Both the position numbers and the translations under genes were made by a program. From Brachybacterium kimchii (lineage in GTDB: Bacteria; Actinomycetota; Actinomycetes; Actinomycetales; Dermabacteraceae): 64,000 bases of DNA. Where the stretch lies: the NCBI RefSeq assembly GCF_023373525.1, contig NZ_CP097218.1:3100001-3164000 (forward strand). Direction: 5' to 3'. Below are positions 8,204 through 16,228 of the stretch, piece by piece. Every line of letters starts with the position of its first letter. Position 1 is the first letter of the stretch. Below the pieces are notes generated by a model that was given only the letters and a program-made list of their open reading frames with translations, ran no database searches and had not been told where the DNA came from.

Positions 8204-8696
8204 GTCCCGGATGGGTCTCCACATTGGTGTTGAGATGCGCCCGCAGGCCCGAGACGACGAGGTCATGATCCTCTTGCGAACTAAGCCCGGAGGCGGTGAT
8301 CGCAGCCACCACGCCGACGTCTCGCACTCGGATCGGAAAGGACCCCCCGGTGACTGCGTAGTGCTCATCCAGCCAGCCGATCGATGCGGGGTCTACGCCG
8401 GCAGCACTCAACCGTGCATCGACCAGCGCGCTCGAGGATTCCAGACGTAACGTGACCGCGGCCTTGCGGTCGGCCCACGCCTGCTGGTCCGGGGTTGCAC
8501 CGGGCAGCACCGCGCGGAACAGGAGGAGGTTGGGCCGCCGGATGTCGAGCACCACGCCGTGGCCGGCTTCCGCTGCGATGCTCTGGGTGAGCACGCCGAG
8601 CGCCCACGCGTCCTCCGGGCTGAAGCGGGGCAGCACGAGCTCCCGCTCCTCGGTCTCCAAGGCCTGGATGTCGAGAGAAGCGGATCCGGGGGCCAT
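8199..8696 (-). CDS. UPF0303 / GlcG-HbpS-fold protein
   Basis: This 165-residue protein of the UPF0303 family (haem-degrading-domain superfamily) shows the conserved blocks VVLDIRRPNLLLFRAVLPG, WADRKAAVTLRLESSSAL and GSFPIRVRDVGVVAAITASG. Biochemical function is uncertain. Relatives bind small ligands such as haem or corrinoids, and the family often sits in sugar-catabolic operons. Here it overlaps the Gfo/Idh oxidoreductase by 1 nt (TGATG), so the two are translated together and probably act on the same pathway. No signal peptide or membrane segment is seen. Confidence 0.85.
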   Translation of the reverse strand: MAPGSASLDIQALETEERELVLPRFSPEDAWALGVLTQSIAAEAGHGVVLDIRRPNLLLFRAVLPGATPDQQAWADRKAAVTLRLESSSALVDARLSAAGVDPASIGWLDEHYAVTGGSFPIRVRDVGVVAAITASGLSSQEDHDLVVSGLRAHLNTNVETHPGQ

Positions 8697-9808
8697 CAGT
8701 TGGCACCCTGTTCCTGTGCGGGTGCTTCGCCGAGCGCGGGAGTGGCGGCGCTGAGATCCTGTGGAGGCGCAGGAACGGCGGCGGTGAGGACCTGCTCCCG
8801 TGCAGTCTCGAGAAGCTCCATGATCGAGATCGTCTCCGCGTGCGTGTGCACTGGGGACTCGTTCCGGCCTTGGCCCGCGAAGCGGGCGAGTGCGGTGGCC
8901 TCGTAGGAGAGCGCGGCGAACCCGCGCAGCATCGTGGGATCCACCCAGCGCACGGACGGTGAGCCATGGGCTGCAGCGGTGATGGTGAAGGTCGAGGGGT
9001 TGTAGAAGGGGCCATCGACCTCTACGAACGCACGGGTTCCGCTGATGGTCGCGGTGGTGGGGGTGCGCTCGAGCATCGAGGTGTAGAGCTGTGAGACGGC
9101 GCCGTCGGCATGCGTCGACACCACGGCAGCGGACGCATCCACCCCCGTGGCCGTGACTGAGCCTCGCACCTCGATCGATGTGGGCGCGCCGAGGACCATC
9201 GTGATGAACTGGGCCGGGTAGACGCCGAGGTCGAGGAGAGCGCCCCCGCCCTGTTCGGGGTCGTTCATCCTATGGCTGGCGGGCCGGATGATCTGCTGGC
9301 CGTGGTCTGCGACGACGTGGCGCACGTCCCCGAGATCGCCGCCCTCGACGAGGGCTTTCAGTACGGAGGTCTGCGGGAGATAGCGGGACCACATGGCCTC
9401 CATGGCCAGCACGCCTGCTGTCTCCGCGGCCGTGAAGATCTCTCGGGCCTCGCGAGCGGTGACGGTGATCGGCTTCTCGATGAGCACGTGCTTGCCGGCT
9501 GCGATCGCAGCCAGTGCGATCGACGCGTGCTCGCTGTGGGGCGTGGCCACGTAGACCACGTCGACCTCGGGATGCGTGACGAGAGCTTCGACGGAGCCCA
9601 CGGCGTGCTCGATCCCGTAACGGGCCGCGAAGGCCTGTGCGTTGTCGCGCGAGCGGGAGCCGACGGCGACGAGACGCTGCGCGCTGTGAGCGCTCAGGGA
9701 CGTCGCGAATTCTCCGGCGATCCATCCGGGACCGACGATGCCCCAGCGCAAGGAGGGCTCTCCTGTGCCGGGCAGATAGATCGTGGGATCGGGAAGGGCG
9801 GTGAGCAT
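8696..9808 (-). CDS. Gfo/Idh/MocA-family oxidoreductase
   Basis: This 370-residue NAD(P)-dependent sugar or cyclitol dehydrogenase has an N-terminal Rossmann fold (RWGIVGPGWIAGEF) and the catalytic EKP motif in HVLIEKPITV. The GGGALLDLGVYPAQF segment is characteristic of the dimeric dihydrodiol/xylose-dehydrogenase-like subgroup. The start at 9808 is chosen because GGAGG precedes it by about 7 nt. A longer frame upstream has no ribosome site and would run into the operators. It is co-translated with the UPF0303 protein and divergent from an MFS sugar transporter, so it probably oxidises the imported sugar. Confidence 0.9.
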   Translation of the reverse strand: MLTALPDPTIYLPGTGEPSLRWGIVGPGWIAGEFATSLSAHSAQRLVAVGSRSRDNAQAFAARYGIEHAVGSVEALVTHPEVDVVYVATPHSEHASIALAAIAAGKHVLIEKPITVTAREAREIFTAAETAGVLAMEAMWSRYLPQTSVLKALVEGGDLGDVRHVVADHGQQIIRPASHRMNDPEQGGGALLDLGVYPAQFITMVLGAPTSIEVRGSVTATGVDASAAVVSTHADGAVSQLYTSMLERTPTTATISGTRAFVEVDGPFYNPSTFTITAAAHGSPSVRWVDPTMLRGFAALSYEATALARFAGQGRNESPVHTHAETISIMELLETAREQVLTAAVPAPPQDLSAATPALGEAPAQEQGAN

Positions 9809-9855
9809 CAGTGCCTCCGAGGTCGGTCGTCGTGTGAAGGGCCTGGCGAAGCCGC

Positions 9856-9869
9856 TTAGCACGAGCTAA
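9856..9869. promoter_or_regulatory. LacI-type operator 1
   Basis: TTAGCACGAGCTAA is a 14-bp palindrome with perfect five-base arms and a central ACGA, the usual form of LacI-family operators. It lies in the intergenic space between the divergent Gfo/Idh and MFS genes. Confidence 0.65.
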
Positions 9870-9887
9870 CATGTGACGACGCAGAGC

Positions 9888-9901
9888 TTATCACGTGCTA
9901 A
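9888..9901. promoter_or_regulatory. LacI-type operator 2
   Basis: TTATCACGTGCTAA repeats the pattern of the site at 9856-9869 with one arm mismatch and a central ACGT. The two centres are 32 bp apart, about three helical turns, which would suit cooperative binding by the LacI regulator encoded at 11328-12356. Confidence 0.65.
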
Positions 9902-9962
9902 ATGTGCCTGATCGGCCGACGGCGATCCGTCACCACGCACCGCGAGACTCGAGGAGGAGTCG

Positions 9963-11249
9963 ATGGCCACCTGGCCCAGCACCCAGATCACCCCGCCTGC
10001 CACCGCAGCACCGCCCGCAGGAGGTGGCTCGGAGAAAGAGGTGGGGTGGGGCTTCCTCGCCGCGCTCGGCATCGCCCAGTTCGGGATCTACGTGGCGATC
10101 CTGTCTCCCGTGTACGTGAGCCTGCAGCTGAAGGCCCAGGAGATGAACCCTGAGAATCCTGCGGTGGTGCTCGGCATCGCCCTGCCTCTCGGTTCGCTCG
10201 GTGCGATCATCGGCAATCCGCTCTTCGGGATGCTCAGCGATCGCACGCGCACACGGTTCGGGCGTCGTCGCCCCTGGCTGATCGGCGGCATCCTCACCTT
10301 GATCATCGGCCTCGTCGCCGTCGCCGCGGCACCGACGATCCTCGTGCTCACTCTGGCGTGGCTTCTGTGCCAGCTGGGCTCGAACGCCGCCTACTCCTCA
10401 CTGATGGCCAGCTTCGCCGACAATGTTCCCGCGGTGCGCCGGGGTCGGGCCGCGAGCATCCTCGGCCTTGCACAGAACGTCTCGATCCTCGCCGGCACCT
10501 ACGCCGCCGTGCTGCTGGTGGCCAACCTGCCTCTGCTGTTCGTGCTTCCGGGCCTCGTTGGACTCATCTGCGTCATCGTCTTCGTCATCATCGCCCCCGA
10601 TCGTTTGCCGGTGCAGCGACCCGAGCCGCTCTCCCTGCGGGTACTGCTCGGCACGTTCTGGACGAACCCCCTGGTCCACCGCGACTTCGGCCTCGCGTGG
10701 TGGTCGCGCTTCCTGATCACCCTGGCGACCTTCCTGTTCACCACGTACCGCCTCCTGTACATGCAGGACCACCTCGGTATGGAACCCGCGGCCGCCGTGG
10801 GCGCAGTAGCCAACGGAGTGCTGATCTACACGATCGGGCTGATGGCGGCCACGGCAGTCTCCGGCTGGGCGTCCGATCGGCTTCGGCGGCGAAAGGTCTT
10901 CGTCGCGGGGTCGACCCTCGTCTTCGGTGCGGGCCTCGTGCTGCTCGCTTTTGCGCAGACGGTGACGACGTTCTACCTCGCCGAGCTCGTCATGGGCATC
11001 GCCTACGGAGTCTATGTGGCGATCGACTACGCACTCGTGGTGGACGTCCTGCCGGACCCGGAGCATCCCGGAAAGGACCTGGGGGTCTTCAACATCGCCA
11101 GTGCGCTTCCGCAGTCCTTCGCGCCCGCGCTCGGTGCGCTGTTGCTGAGCGTGGGCGGTGGCGGGAACTATCCGGTTCTGCTCTGGGGTGCGGGTGCCGT
11201 CGCGTTGATCGGCGTTGTCGTCGTGCTGCCGATCCGCACCGTGCGCTGA
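9963..11249 (+). CDS. MFS transporter, glycoside-pentoside-hexuronide-like
   Basis: This 428-residue membrane protein has about twelve transmembrane segments. The loop motif GMLSDRTRTRFGRRRPW (D-R-T-R-x-R-x-G-R-R-R-P) is typical of the glycoside/pentoside/hexuronide and sucrose-type symporter branch. The second half carries VSGWASDRLRRRKVF. GAGGAG precedes the ATG. It likely imports the sugar oxidised by the divergent Gfo/Idh enzyme. Control probably comes from the two LacI-type operators directly upstream. A LacI gene lies convergent, just downstream. Confidence 0.88.
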   Translation: MATWPSTQITPPATAAPPAGGGSEKEVGWGFLAALGIAQFGIYVAILSPVYVSLQLKAQEMNPENPAVVLGIALPLGSLGAIIGNPLFGMLSDRTRTRFGRRRPWLIGGILTLIIGLVAVAAAPTILVLTLAWLLCQLGSNAAYSSLMASFADNVPAVRRGRAASILGLAQNVSILAGTYAAVLLVANLPLLFVLPGLVGLICVIVFVIIAPDRLPVQRPEPLSLRVLLGTFWTNPLVHRDFGLAWWSRFLITLATFLFTTYRLLYMQDHLGMEPAAAVGAVANGVLIYTIGLMAATAVSGWASDRLRRRKVFVAGSTLVFGAGLVLLAFAQTVTTFYLAELVMGIAYGVYVAIDYALVVDVLPDPEHPGKDLGVFNIASALPQSFAPALGALLLSVGGGGNYPVLLWGAGAVALIGVVVVLPIRTVR

Positions 11250-11266
11250 GCACCCCCGGCAGGATA

Positions 11267-11282
11267 CGAGTGTGGCCACTCG
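11267..11282. terminator. weak terminator between convergent MFS and lacI-type genes
   Basis: A six-base-pair stem CGAGTG/CACTCG closes on loop tggc, 17 nt after the MFS stop. It is short, has no T-run, and is the only clear hairpin in the 78-bp gap. Confidence 0.35.
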
Positions 11283-11327
11283 GCGCTGCGGTGGTGGGCG
11301 GCGATTCAGGAGCCCATGCGTCCTCGG

Positions 11328-12356
11328 TCAGGCTGTGGGGCGGGGGCGAGGTGAAGCTGTGCTCTGACGCACCACCAGTCTCGCCGACGTCACCTGGCGC
11401 CTCCCCTCTCGAGCGGCACGACCGGGAGTGGCCTCTTCCGGTGGGTGCCCGCCGTGGAGCCGATCGAGCATGATCGAGAGTGTCGCGTCCACTGTCTCCT
11501 CGACATCCTGGTGGACCGTGGTGAGTTGGTGATAGGACAGCTCGGCCAAGCGGTTGTCGTCGAAACCGACGACCGACATCTCCTCAGGAACCCTCACCCC
11601 GGCCCGTGCCAGTACAGCGAGAGCGCCTGCGGCGGCATGGTCGCTGCCGCACACGATCGCGGTCGGCCATTCGTCTCGGCCCAGCACACTGCGCGCCGCC
11701 GAAGCTCCCGCTTCCTCGTCGAATCCTGCATCGACGACATCTGCTCGAGCTTCCAGGCCGACGGCAGCCATGGCCTCTCCGTATGCCTCGGCGCGATCGG
11801 CTCCCACGGTGCCTCCGGCTGCGCCTCCCAGATACGTGATCTGCCGATGGCCGAGCGCAAGCAGGTGGTCGACGACCCGACGCAGGCCGGCCCGCTCGTC
11901 GACGTGCACCGTGTCCAGGGTGGTGTCCTCGGACCACTGCCCGAGGAGGACGACGGGAACTGCGCTCCGCGCGGAGTCGAGCACTTCCGTTCCGGGCTCG
12001 GGATTGAACACGGCCAGAGCTTCGACCCGCTGCTCGATGAGCTCCCGGGTCACCGTCTCGGTGTCCCGTCCTGGTCCGCGAGGTTCGGTGACCACCGTGT
12101 ACCCGTGTTCAGCTGCTCGGGCGAACATCCGCTCCACCACGTCGGCCTGGAACGAATTGTGCAGGGAGAAGGCCACTCCGATCGTGCGGGTAGCGCCCTG
12201 CCGGAGCAGCCGGGCCGAGGCGTTCGGGCGGTACCCGAGATCCCTGGCGGCCGTCAGGATCCGTTCCCGGGACTCCGCGCTCGGCCCTTCGGCGCCGCGC
12301 AGCACGAGCGACACCAGTTGACGGGACACACCGAGATGATCGGCGATGTCCTTCAT
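11328..12356 (-). CDS. LacI-family transcriptional regulator
   Basis: This 342-residue repressor begins with the LacI DNA-binding domain (MKDIADHLGVSRQLVSLVL), includes the ARLLRQGATRTIGVAFSL hinge, and has a periplasmic-binding-protein-like effector domain (FDDNRLAELSYHQLTTVHQD near the end). The ATG at 12356 is favoured because GGAGG lies about 9 nt upstream. An ATG at 12407 would add 17 residues but has a poor ribosome site. It is convergent with the MFS transporter and is the natural candidate for the operators at 9856 and 9888. It could also serve the operon that begins upstream of it on the same strand. Confidence 0.9.
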   Translation of the reverse strand: MKDIADHLGVSRQLVSLVLRGAEGPSAESRERILTAARDLGYRPNASARLLRQGATRTIGVAFSLHNSFQADVVERMFARAAEHGYTVVTEPRGPGRDTETVTRELIEQRVEALAVFNPEPGTEVLDSARSAVPVVLLGQWSEDTTLDTVHVDERAGLRRVVDHLLALGHRQITYLGGAAGGTVGADRAEAYGEAMAAVGLEARADVVDAGFDEEAGASAARSVLGRDEWPTAIVCGSDHAAAGALAVLARAGVRVPEEMSVVGFDDNRLAELSYHQLTTVHQDVEETVDATLSIMLDRLHGGHPPEEATPGRAAREGRRQVTSARLVVRQSTASPRPRPTA

Positions 12357-12501
12357 CGTGGGCAGCCTCCGCGCTCGACGGTCGGGGAGGGAGGGGCGTT
12401 CGGGCATACACGTGATTCTGCCAGGCCGTTCGGCTGGTACGCCTCTGAGACGGAGCAGGTCACGGGCCGGCCGGATCACGGAGATCAGGAGATCCCTCGC
12501 C

Positions 12502-13341
12502 TCAGCGTTCGCGGATACGGATGTCGCGCCAGCGACAGACCGCACCCCGCCCCCATCTCTCCTCGCCCATCCCGGGATCGTTGTCGTGCACCTCGAAGGC
12601 GATGTGCCCGCGAGGACCGAGCGTCGACCAGACCTTCTCCGCGTCGTAGCCGGGATAGGCGAACGATGCGCAGTCGATCTCCGCGACCATCACGCCGTTC
12701 ACCCACGTGGTGACGTGCGGGGGAGTCCCCTCGCACACGATGCGCAGACTGTTCCACCCCCGCCATCGCCAGGCGGCGAGGAATTCACCCGCATCGCCGG
12801 CCCGGGTCAGCATGGCGCGCTTCGCCTCGGTGATGGGCTCGACCGATTCGGCCGGGTCCTGCTCCTGGAGCCCGACAGGTCGCCCCGCGTCGTCGAGAAG
12901 GGCGTCGACGGCGAAGGGGACGCCGTGGAAACCACCTATTCCGTTGCCGTACACGCCCCCGATCGAGCCGGACCGACGATGGTCCACGAGGATCTGGAGG
13001 CCCTCCCAGGTGTCTCGTGCCCGACGGATCATCACGCCCGTGTCGGCGGGCCAGTCCGGACGCATCTCGAGCTCCAGCTCGAAGTCCCCGAATGACTCCT
13101 CGCTGACCAGGTAGCCGCCCCATCCCGGGGCTTCCGGGTCCTGTCGCCCGACGATCGCACCGTCCTCCACCGACCACACGGCCGGGTGCTCCTCGGCTCT
13201 CTCGTTGTAGTCCGCCGGGAACCCGAGTCCTGAGCCGAGGACGGACGGACCTCCGGGGTACACGGATCCATAACTGCGTGGTGCGGGGAACCATCCATCC
13301 AGTGAGGCCCCATCGAAGAGCGAGCGCCAAGGTGCGGTCAC
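12502..13341 (-). CDS. DUF1080 protein, 3-keto-glycoside hydrolase-like, cytoplasmic
   Basis: This 279-residue concanavalin-like jelly-roll protein is of the DUF1080 (3-keto-disaccharide hydrolase) family. Diagnostic segments are SLFDGASLDGW at the N-terminus, FGDFELELEMR and ADTGVMIR in the middle, and WNSLRIVCEG/VTTWVNGVMVAEI near the end. Characterised members cleave the glycosidic bond of 3-keto-glycosides made by a Gfo/Idh dehydrogenase. Most DUF1080 proteins are exported, but this one has no signal peptide. The GTG start has AAGGAG 7 nt upstream and overlaps the preceding Gfo/Idh stop (GTGA). It is the last gene of the ABC importer operon, so it probably cleaves an imported glycoside inside the cell. 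Confidence 0.87.
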   Translation of the reverse strand: MTAPWRSLFDGASLDGWFPAPRSYGSVYPGGPSVLGSGLGFPADYNERAEEHPAVWSVEDGAIVGRQDPEAPGWGGYLVSEESFGDFELELEMRPDWPADTGVMIRRARDTWEGLQILVDHRRSGSIGGVYGNGIGGFHGVPFAVDALLDDAGRPVGLQEQDPAESVEPITEAKRAMLTRAGDAGEFLAAWRWRGWNSLRIVCEGTPPHVTTWVNGVMVAEIDCASFAYPGYDAEKVWSTLGPRGHIAFEVHDNDPGMGEERWGRGAVCRWRDIRIRER

Positions 13342-14411
13342 CGTCGATCTCCTTCGACTGCCGCGGAGGCTCCGCTCCTCGTGCACGTGCCCGTCACGGC
13401 GTACGACGGGGTCTTCTCCGACGACGGCGGCCGCGCCACGCGAGCCTTCGCGTAGATCGCATCCAGGAGCTCCATCGTCGCGACGATGTCGCCCTGCTCG
13501 GTATCGGCGGGGCGCCCCGTGGAGAGGGCGGTGACCACGGCGTCCAGCTCGTGGTCGTACGTCTCCCGCCCGGCGACGGTCCATGTCCGGCTGACGCCGC
13601 CGATCATCGAGGTGATGCTGTGCCCGCGATGGGGGAGCACGAGATTGTCGATGCGCAGCATGCCGCGTTCACCCGTGATCTCTACGGGTGCTGCGAAAGC
13701 GACTCCGGGCGCCATGCTTGCGTGGAGATGCGCGGCGGAGCCGGCCATCGGCCCGTCGGGGATGCGCAGATCCGCATCGATCGTGAGGTCCGCGCCGAGC
13801 GGATTGGCCTCATGGGTCGCGCGCTCGACGATGGGTTCCGTCGCCGCGAGCGTACGTATCCAGTGCGCGGGATAGCAGCCCAGGTCCATCAGGGCGCCGC
13901 CGCCCAGCTCGGGGACATGTCGGATCGATGTGGGGGAGTAGGGGTTGTCGGCGGTGAAGGAGGCATCGAGGCGGGTGATGCGGCCCAGTGCGCCGGAGCC
14001 GATGATCGAAAGGAGCTCGGCGATCACCGGATGGTAGTGATCGTGGAACGCCTCGATCAGATGGAGCCCGCGCTCGCGTGCGATGGCCACGGCTCCGCGC
14101 GCCTGCTCCGCGTCCATGGCGAACGGCTTCTCGCACAGCACGTGCTTGCCTGCGCGGAGAGCCTCGATCGACCATCCCGCGTGCAGCGCCGGCGGAAGTG
14201 CCACGTAGACCAGGTCGATGTCGGGGTCTGCGAGGAGAGCCGGATACCCCTCGTACGCCCGCGGGATGTCGTGCTCCGACGCGAAGGACCGGGCAGAGGA
14301 GAGAGACCGCGCGGCGACCGCGAGGACCTGGAGGTCCGAACGGCGCCGGGCGGGACGGACGAGCGCCTGCGGAGCGATGCCAGCCGCGCCGAGGATTCCG
14401 ATGCGGATCAC
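13338..14411 (-). CDS. Gfo/Idh/MocA-family oxidoreductase
   Basis: This 357-residue NAD(P)-dependent dehydrogenase starts with the Rossmann motif GILGAAGIAPQAL. It has the catalytic HVLCEKPFAM (EKP lysine present) and GGGALMDLGCYPAHWI, which contributes the active-site region. It is translationally coupled (GTGA overlaps) to the propeller protein before it and the DUF1080 protein after it. A reasonable role is oxidation of a hydroxyl, perhaps C3, of an imported glycoside so that DUF1080 can cleave it. The known 3-keto-glycoside systems work this way, but the substrate cannot be read here. The last 25 residues are a variable polar tail. Confidence 0.9.
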   Translation of the reverse strand: MIRIGILGAAGIAPQALVRPARRRSDLQVLAVAARSLSSARSFASEHDIPRAYEGYPALLADPDIDLVYVALPPALHAGWSIEALRAGKHVLCEKPFAMDAEQARGAVAIARERGLHLIEAFHDHYHPVIAELLSIIGSGALGRITRLDASFTADNPYSPTSIRHVPELGGGALMDLGCYPAHWIRTLAATEPIVERATHEANPLGADLTIDADLRIPDGPMAGSAAHLHASMAPGVAFAAPVEITGERGMLRIDNLVLPHRGHSITSMIGGVSRTWTVAGRETYDHELDAVVTALSTGRPADTEQGDIVATMELLDAIYAKARVARPPSSEKTPSYAVTGTCTRSGASAAVEGDRR

Positions 14412-15304
14412 GGCCGGTCCTCCGTCTCCACCGGGTAGTCGACGTAGGCGAGCCGAGAGCCGTCGGGCGCCCAGCTGTGCACGTTCATCGTGCCCTGTCC
14501 GCCCAGCACGTGCGCGACGTCCCGCACCCCCGAGCCGTCGGCGGCGCAGGTCCTCACGAAGACGTCGAGGTCCGGCGGATGCCCCTCCGTGCCGGGAGGG
14601 AAGCTGACGTAGGCGAGACGTGCGCCGTCGGGGGAGACGTGGGGGAACCAGTTGACGCGCTCGTCGAAGGTCAGTTGCTCGATCCCCGACCCGTCCCGGC
14701 GCATGCGGAAGATCTGCGCGTGACCGGGGACTGTGCTCGCCCGCTCGGAGTTGAAGTAGATCCAGGTGCCGTCGGGGGAGTACTCGGAGCCGTCGTCGGG
14801 GAAGCGGTCATCGGTGAGCTGGGTGTCCTCGCCTCCGGTGGTGGGGATCGTGAACACATTGGGCGGGGACCAGGTGCCGTCCTCGTCGGCCGTGAGGCCG
14901 ATGTACGCGAGCTCTGCGCCGTCGGGGCTCACCCCGTGCAGGAAGTGGAGGCGGCCGTCCTCATTCGTGATGCGGACTGCCGACCCGCCTGCAAGAGGCG
15001 CCCGATGGATGTGCCCGTCCTCGCAGGACACGAAGACATGCTCGCCGTCAGGGTCGAGGACGTGGTCGTTGTTCAGGGCGGGCAGCTCACCGTGGTCTAT
15101 CCGCTCGGGTTCCGAGGAACCGGCGAGCAGGATCTTGAACAGGGAGCCGTCACCGTTCACGTAGAGCGACTCTCCGTCGAGCGACCAGTTCGGCGCCTCG
15201 AACAAGATCTCGGACGACTCGAGGACGAGTGTGGTCTCGCCCGAGTCGACGTCGACGATGTGGATACGTGAATGCTGCCCGTCGGCGAGGGTGCGAGGGG
15301 TCAT
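14408..15304 (-). CDS. cytoplasmic PD40/TolB-like six-bladed propeller, oligogalacturonide-lyase-like
   Basis: This 298-residue soluble beta-propeller shows six (S/D)PDG-type blade motifs: WSLDG (40-44), DPDG (84-87), SPDG (126-129), SPDG (176-179), SPDG (224-227) and APDG (279-282). Unlike TolB it has no signal peptide. His81, His123 and His276 occur three residues, and His222 two residues, before the blade motif. These positions usually line the central channel, and Glu174 joins them. Such a ring recalls the metal site of PL22 oligogalacturonate lyases, so an enzymatic role is plausible. A purely structural or sensory role cannot be excluded. The start at 15304 is chosen for spacing from AAGGAA. 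It overlaps the next gene by GTGA. Confidence 0.75.
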   Translation of the reverse strand: MTPRTLADGQHSRIHIVDVDSGETTLVLESSEILFEAPNWSLDGESLYVNGDGSLFKILLAGSSEPERIDHGELPALNNDHVLDPDGEHVFVSCEDGHIHRAPLAGGSAVRITNEDGRLHFLHGVSPDGAELAYIGLTADEDGTWSPPNVFTIPTTGGEDTQLTDDRFPDDGSEYSPDGTWIYFNSERASTVPGHAQIFRMRRDGSGIEQLTFDERVNWFPHVSPDGARLAYVSFPPGTEGHPPDLDVFVRTCAADGSGVRDVAHVLGGQGTMNVHSWAPDGSRLAYVDYPVETEDRP

Positions 15305-15439
15305 GGTCATCTTTCCTTCAGAGTGAGTTGTGGGGGTACAGGACAAGGACGGCGCGTTCCCGGTGCGGAGCGGGGACTTGATGAGGCGGTCGGCCAGCGC
15401 GACAGGGCGGACGAACTGGCGGCTCGCTCCAGGTGGCTC

Positions 15440-16228
15440 TCACTTCACGGCACCGGCCGACAGGCCTCTCTCGAACTGCCGTTGCAGGCAGAGATAGGCG
15501 ACGATCCCTGGGATGCCTGTGATCACGGCGGAGGCGAGGATCTTGGTCTGGTCGTCGTTGTACTGGCCCTGGTAGAAACTCGGAACCTGCGTGACGACCT
15601 GTGAGCTCGCATCCTGCAGGAACAGCAGGGGAAGCAGGTAGGAGTTCCAGGTGCCCACCAGCGTGAGCACGATGATCGCGGCGGCGATGGGACGGGTCAG
15701 CGGCAGAACCACGTGCTTGAACGCCTGGAACGTCGAGGCGCCGTCGATCCGCGCGGCCTCCACGAGGGCGTCCGGGATGCCCGCGATGAACGTGCGGGTG
15801 AGGAGCACCGCGAACGGGATCTGCAGTGCCGCGAGCGGCAGCACGACGGCCCAGTAGGTGTTGTAGATGTTCGTGACCGACGCGGTGACGAACAGAGGCG
15901 TCACCAGCACGATCTCGGGGAGGGTGAGGGCCGCGAGCAGCAGCCAGAAGAAGAACTCCTTGCCGTGGATGTGCAGCTTGGCGAAGCCGAAGGAGGCGAG
16001 CATCGTGCAGAGGTAGACGAGGAGGATCGTGAGCCCCGCGATGATCAGGCTGTTGCGGAAGAACAGCGGCAGCTGCGGGAGGGAGAGCACGACGAGGTAG
16101 TTGCGCCATCCGATGCCCTGCAGCGATCCCTGGATCATCGCGATCAGCGGGATGAGGAACGGGATGACGAGGACCGTGACCAGAGCCTGCAGGCCGAGCC
16201 TGCCGAGGCGCGTGCGTGCTTCGAGCAT
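15440..16228 (-). CDS. sugar ABC transporter permease (MalG type)
   Basis: This 262-residue inner-membrane permease has about six helices. The cytoplasmic EAA loop DALVEAARIDGASTFQAFKHVVLP contacts the ATPase. The protein ends in the typical RGLSAGAVK tail of CUT1 second permeases. It overlaps the first permease by 1 nt (TGATG). No ATPase gene is in the cluster, so a shared MsiK-like ATPase is needed. About 135 bp separate it from the propeller gene downstream, which probably belongs to the same transcript. Confidence 0.92.
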   Translation of the reverse strand: MLEARTRLGRLGLQALVTVLVIPFLIPLIAMIQGSLQGIGWRNYLVVLSLPQLPLFFRNSLIIAGLTILLVYLCTMLASFGFAKLHIHGKEFFFWLLLAALTLPEIVLVTPLFVTASVTNIYNTYWAVVLPLAALQIPFAVLLTRTFIAGIPDALVEAARIDGASTFQAFKHVVLPLTRPIAAAIIVLTLVGTWNSYLLPLLFLQDASSQVVTQVPSFYQGQYNDDQTKILASAVITGIPGIVAYLCLQRQFERGLSAGAVK

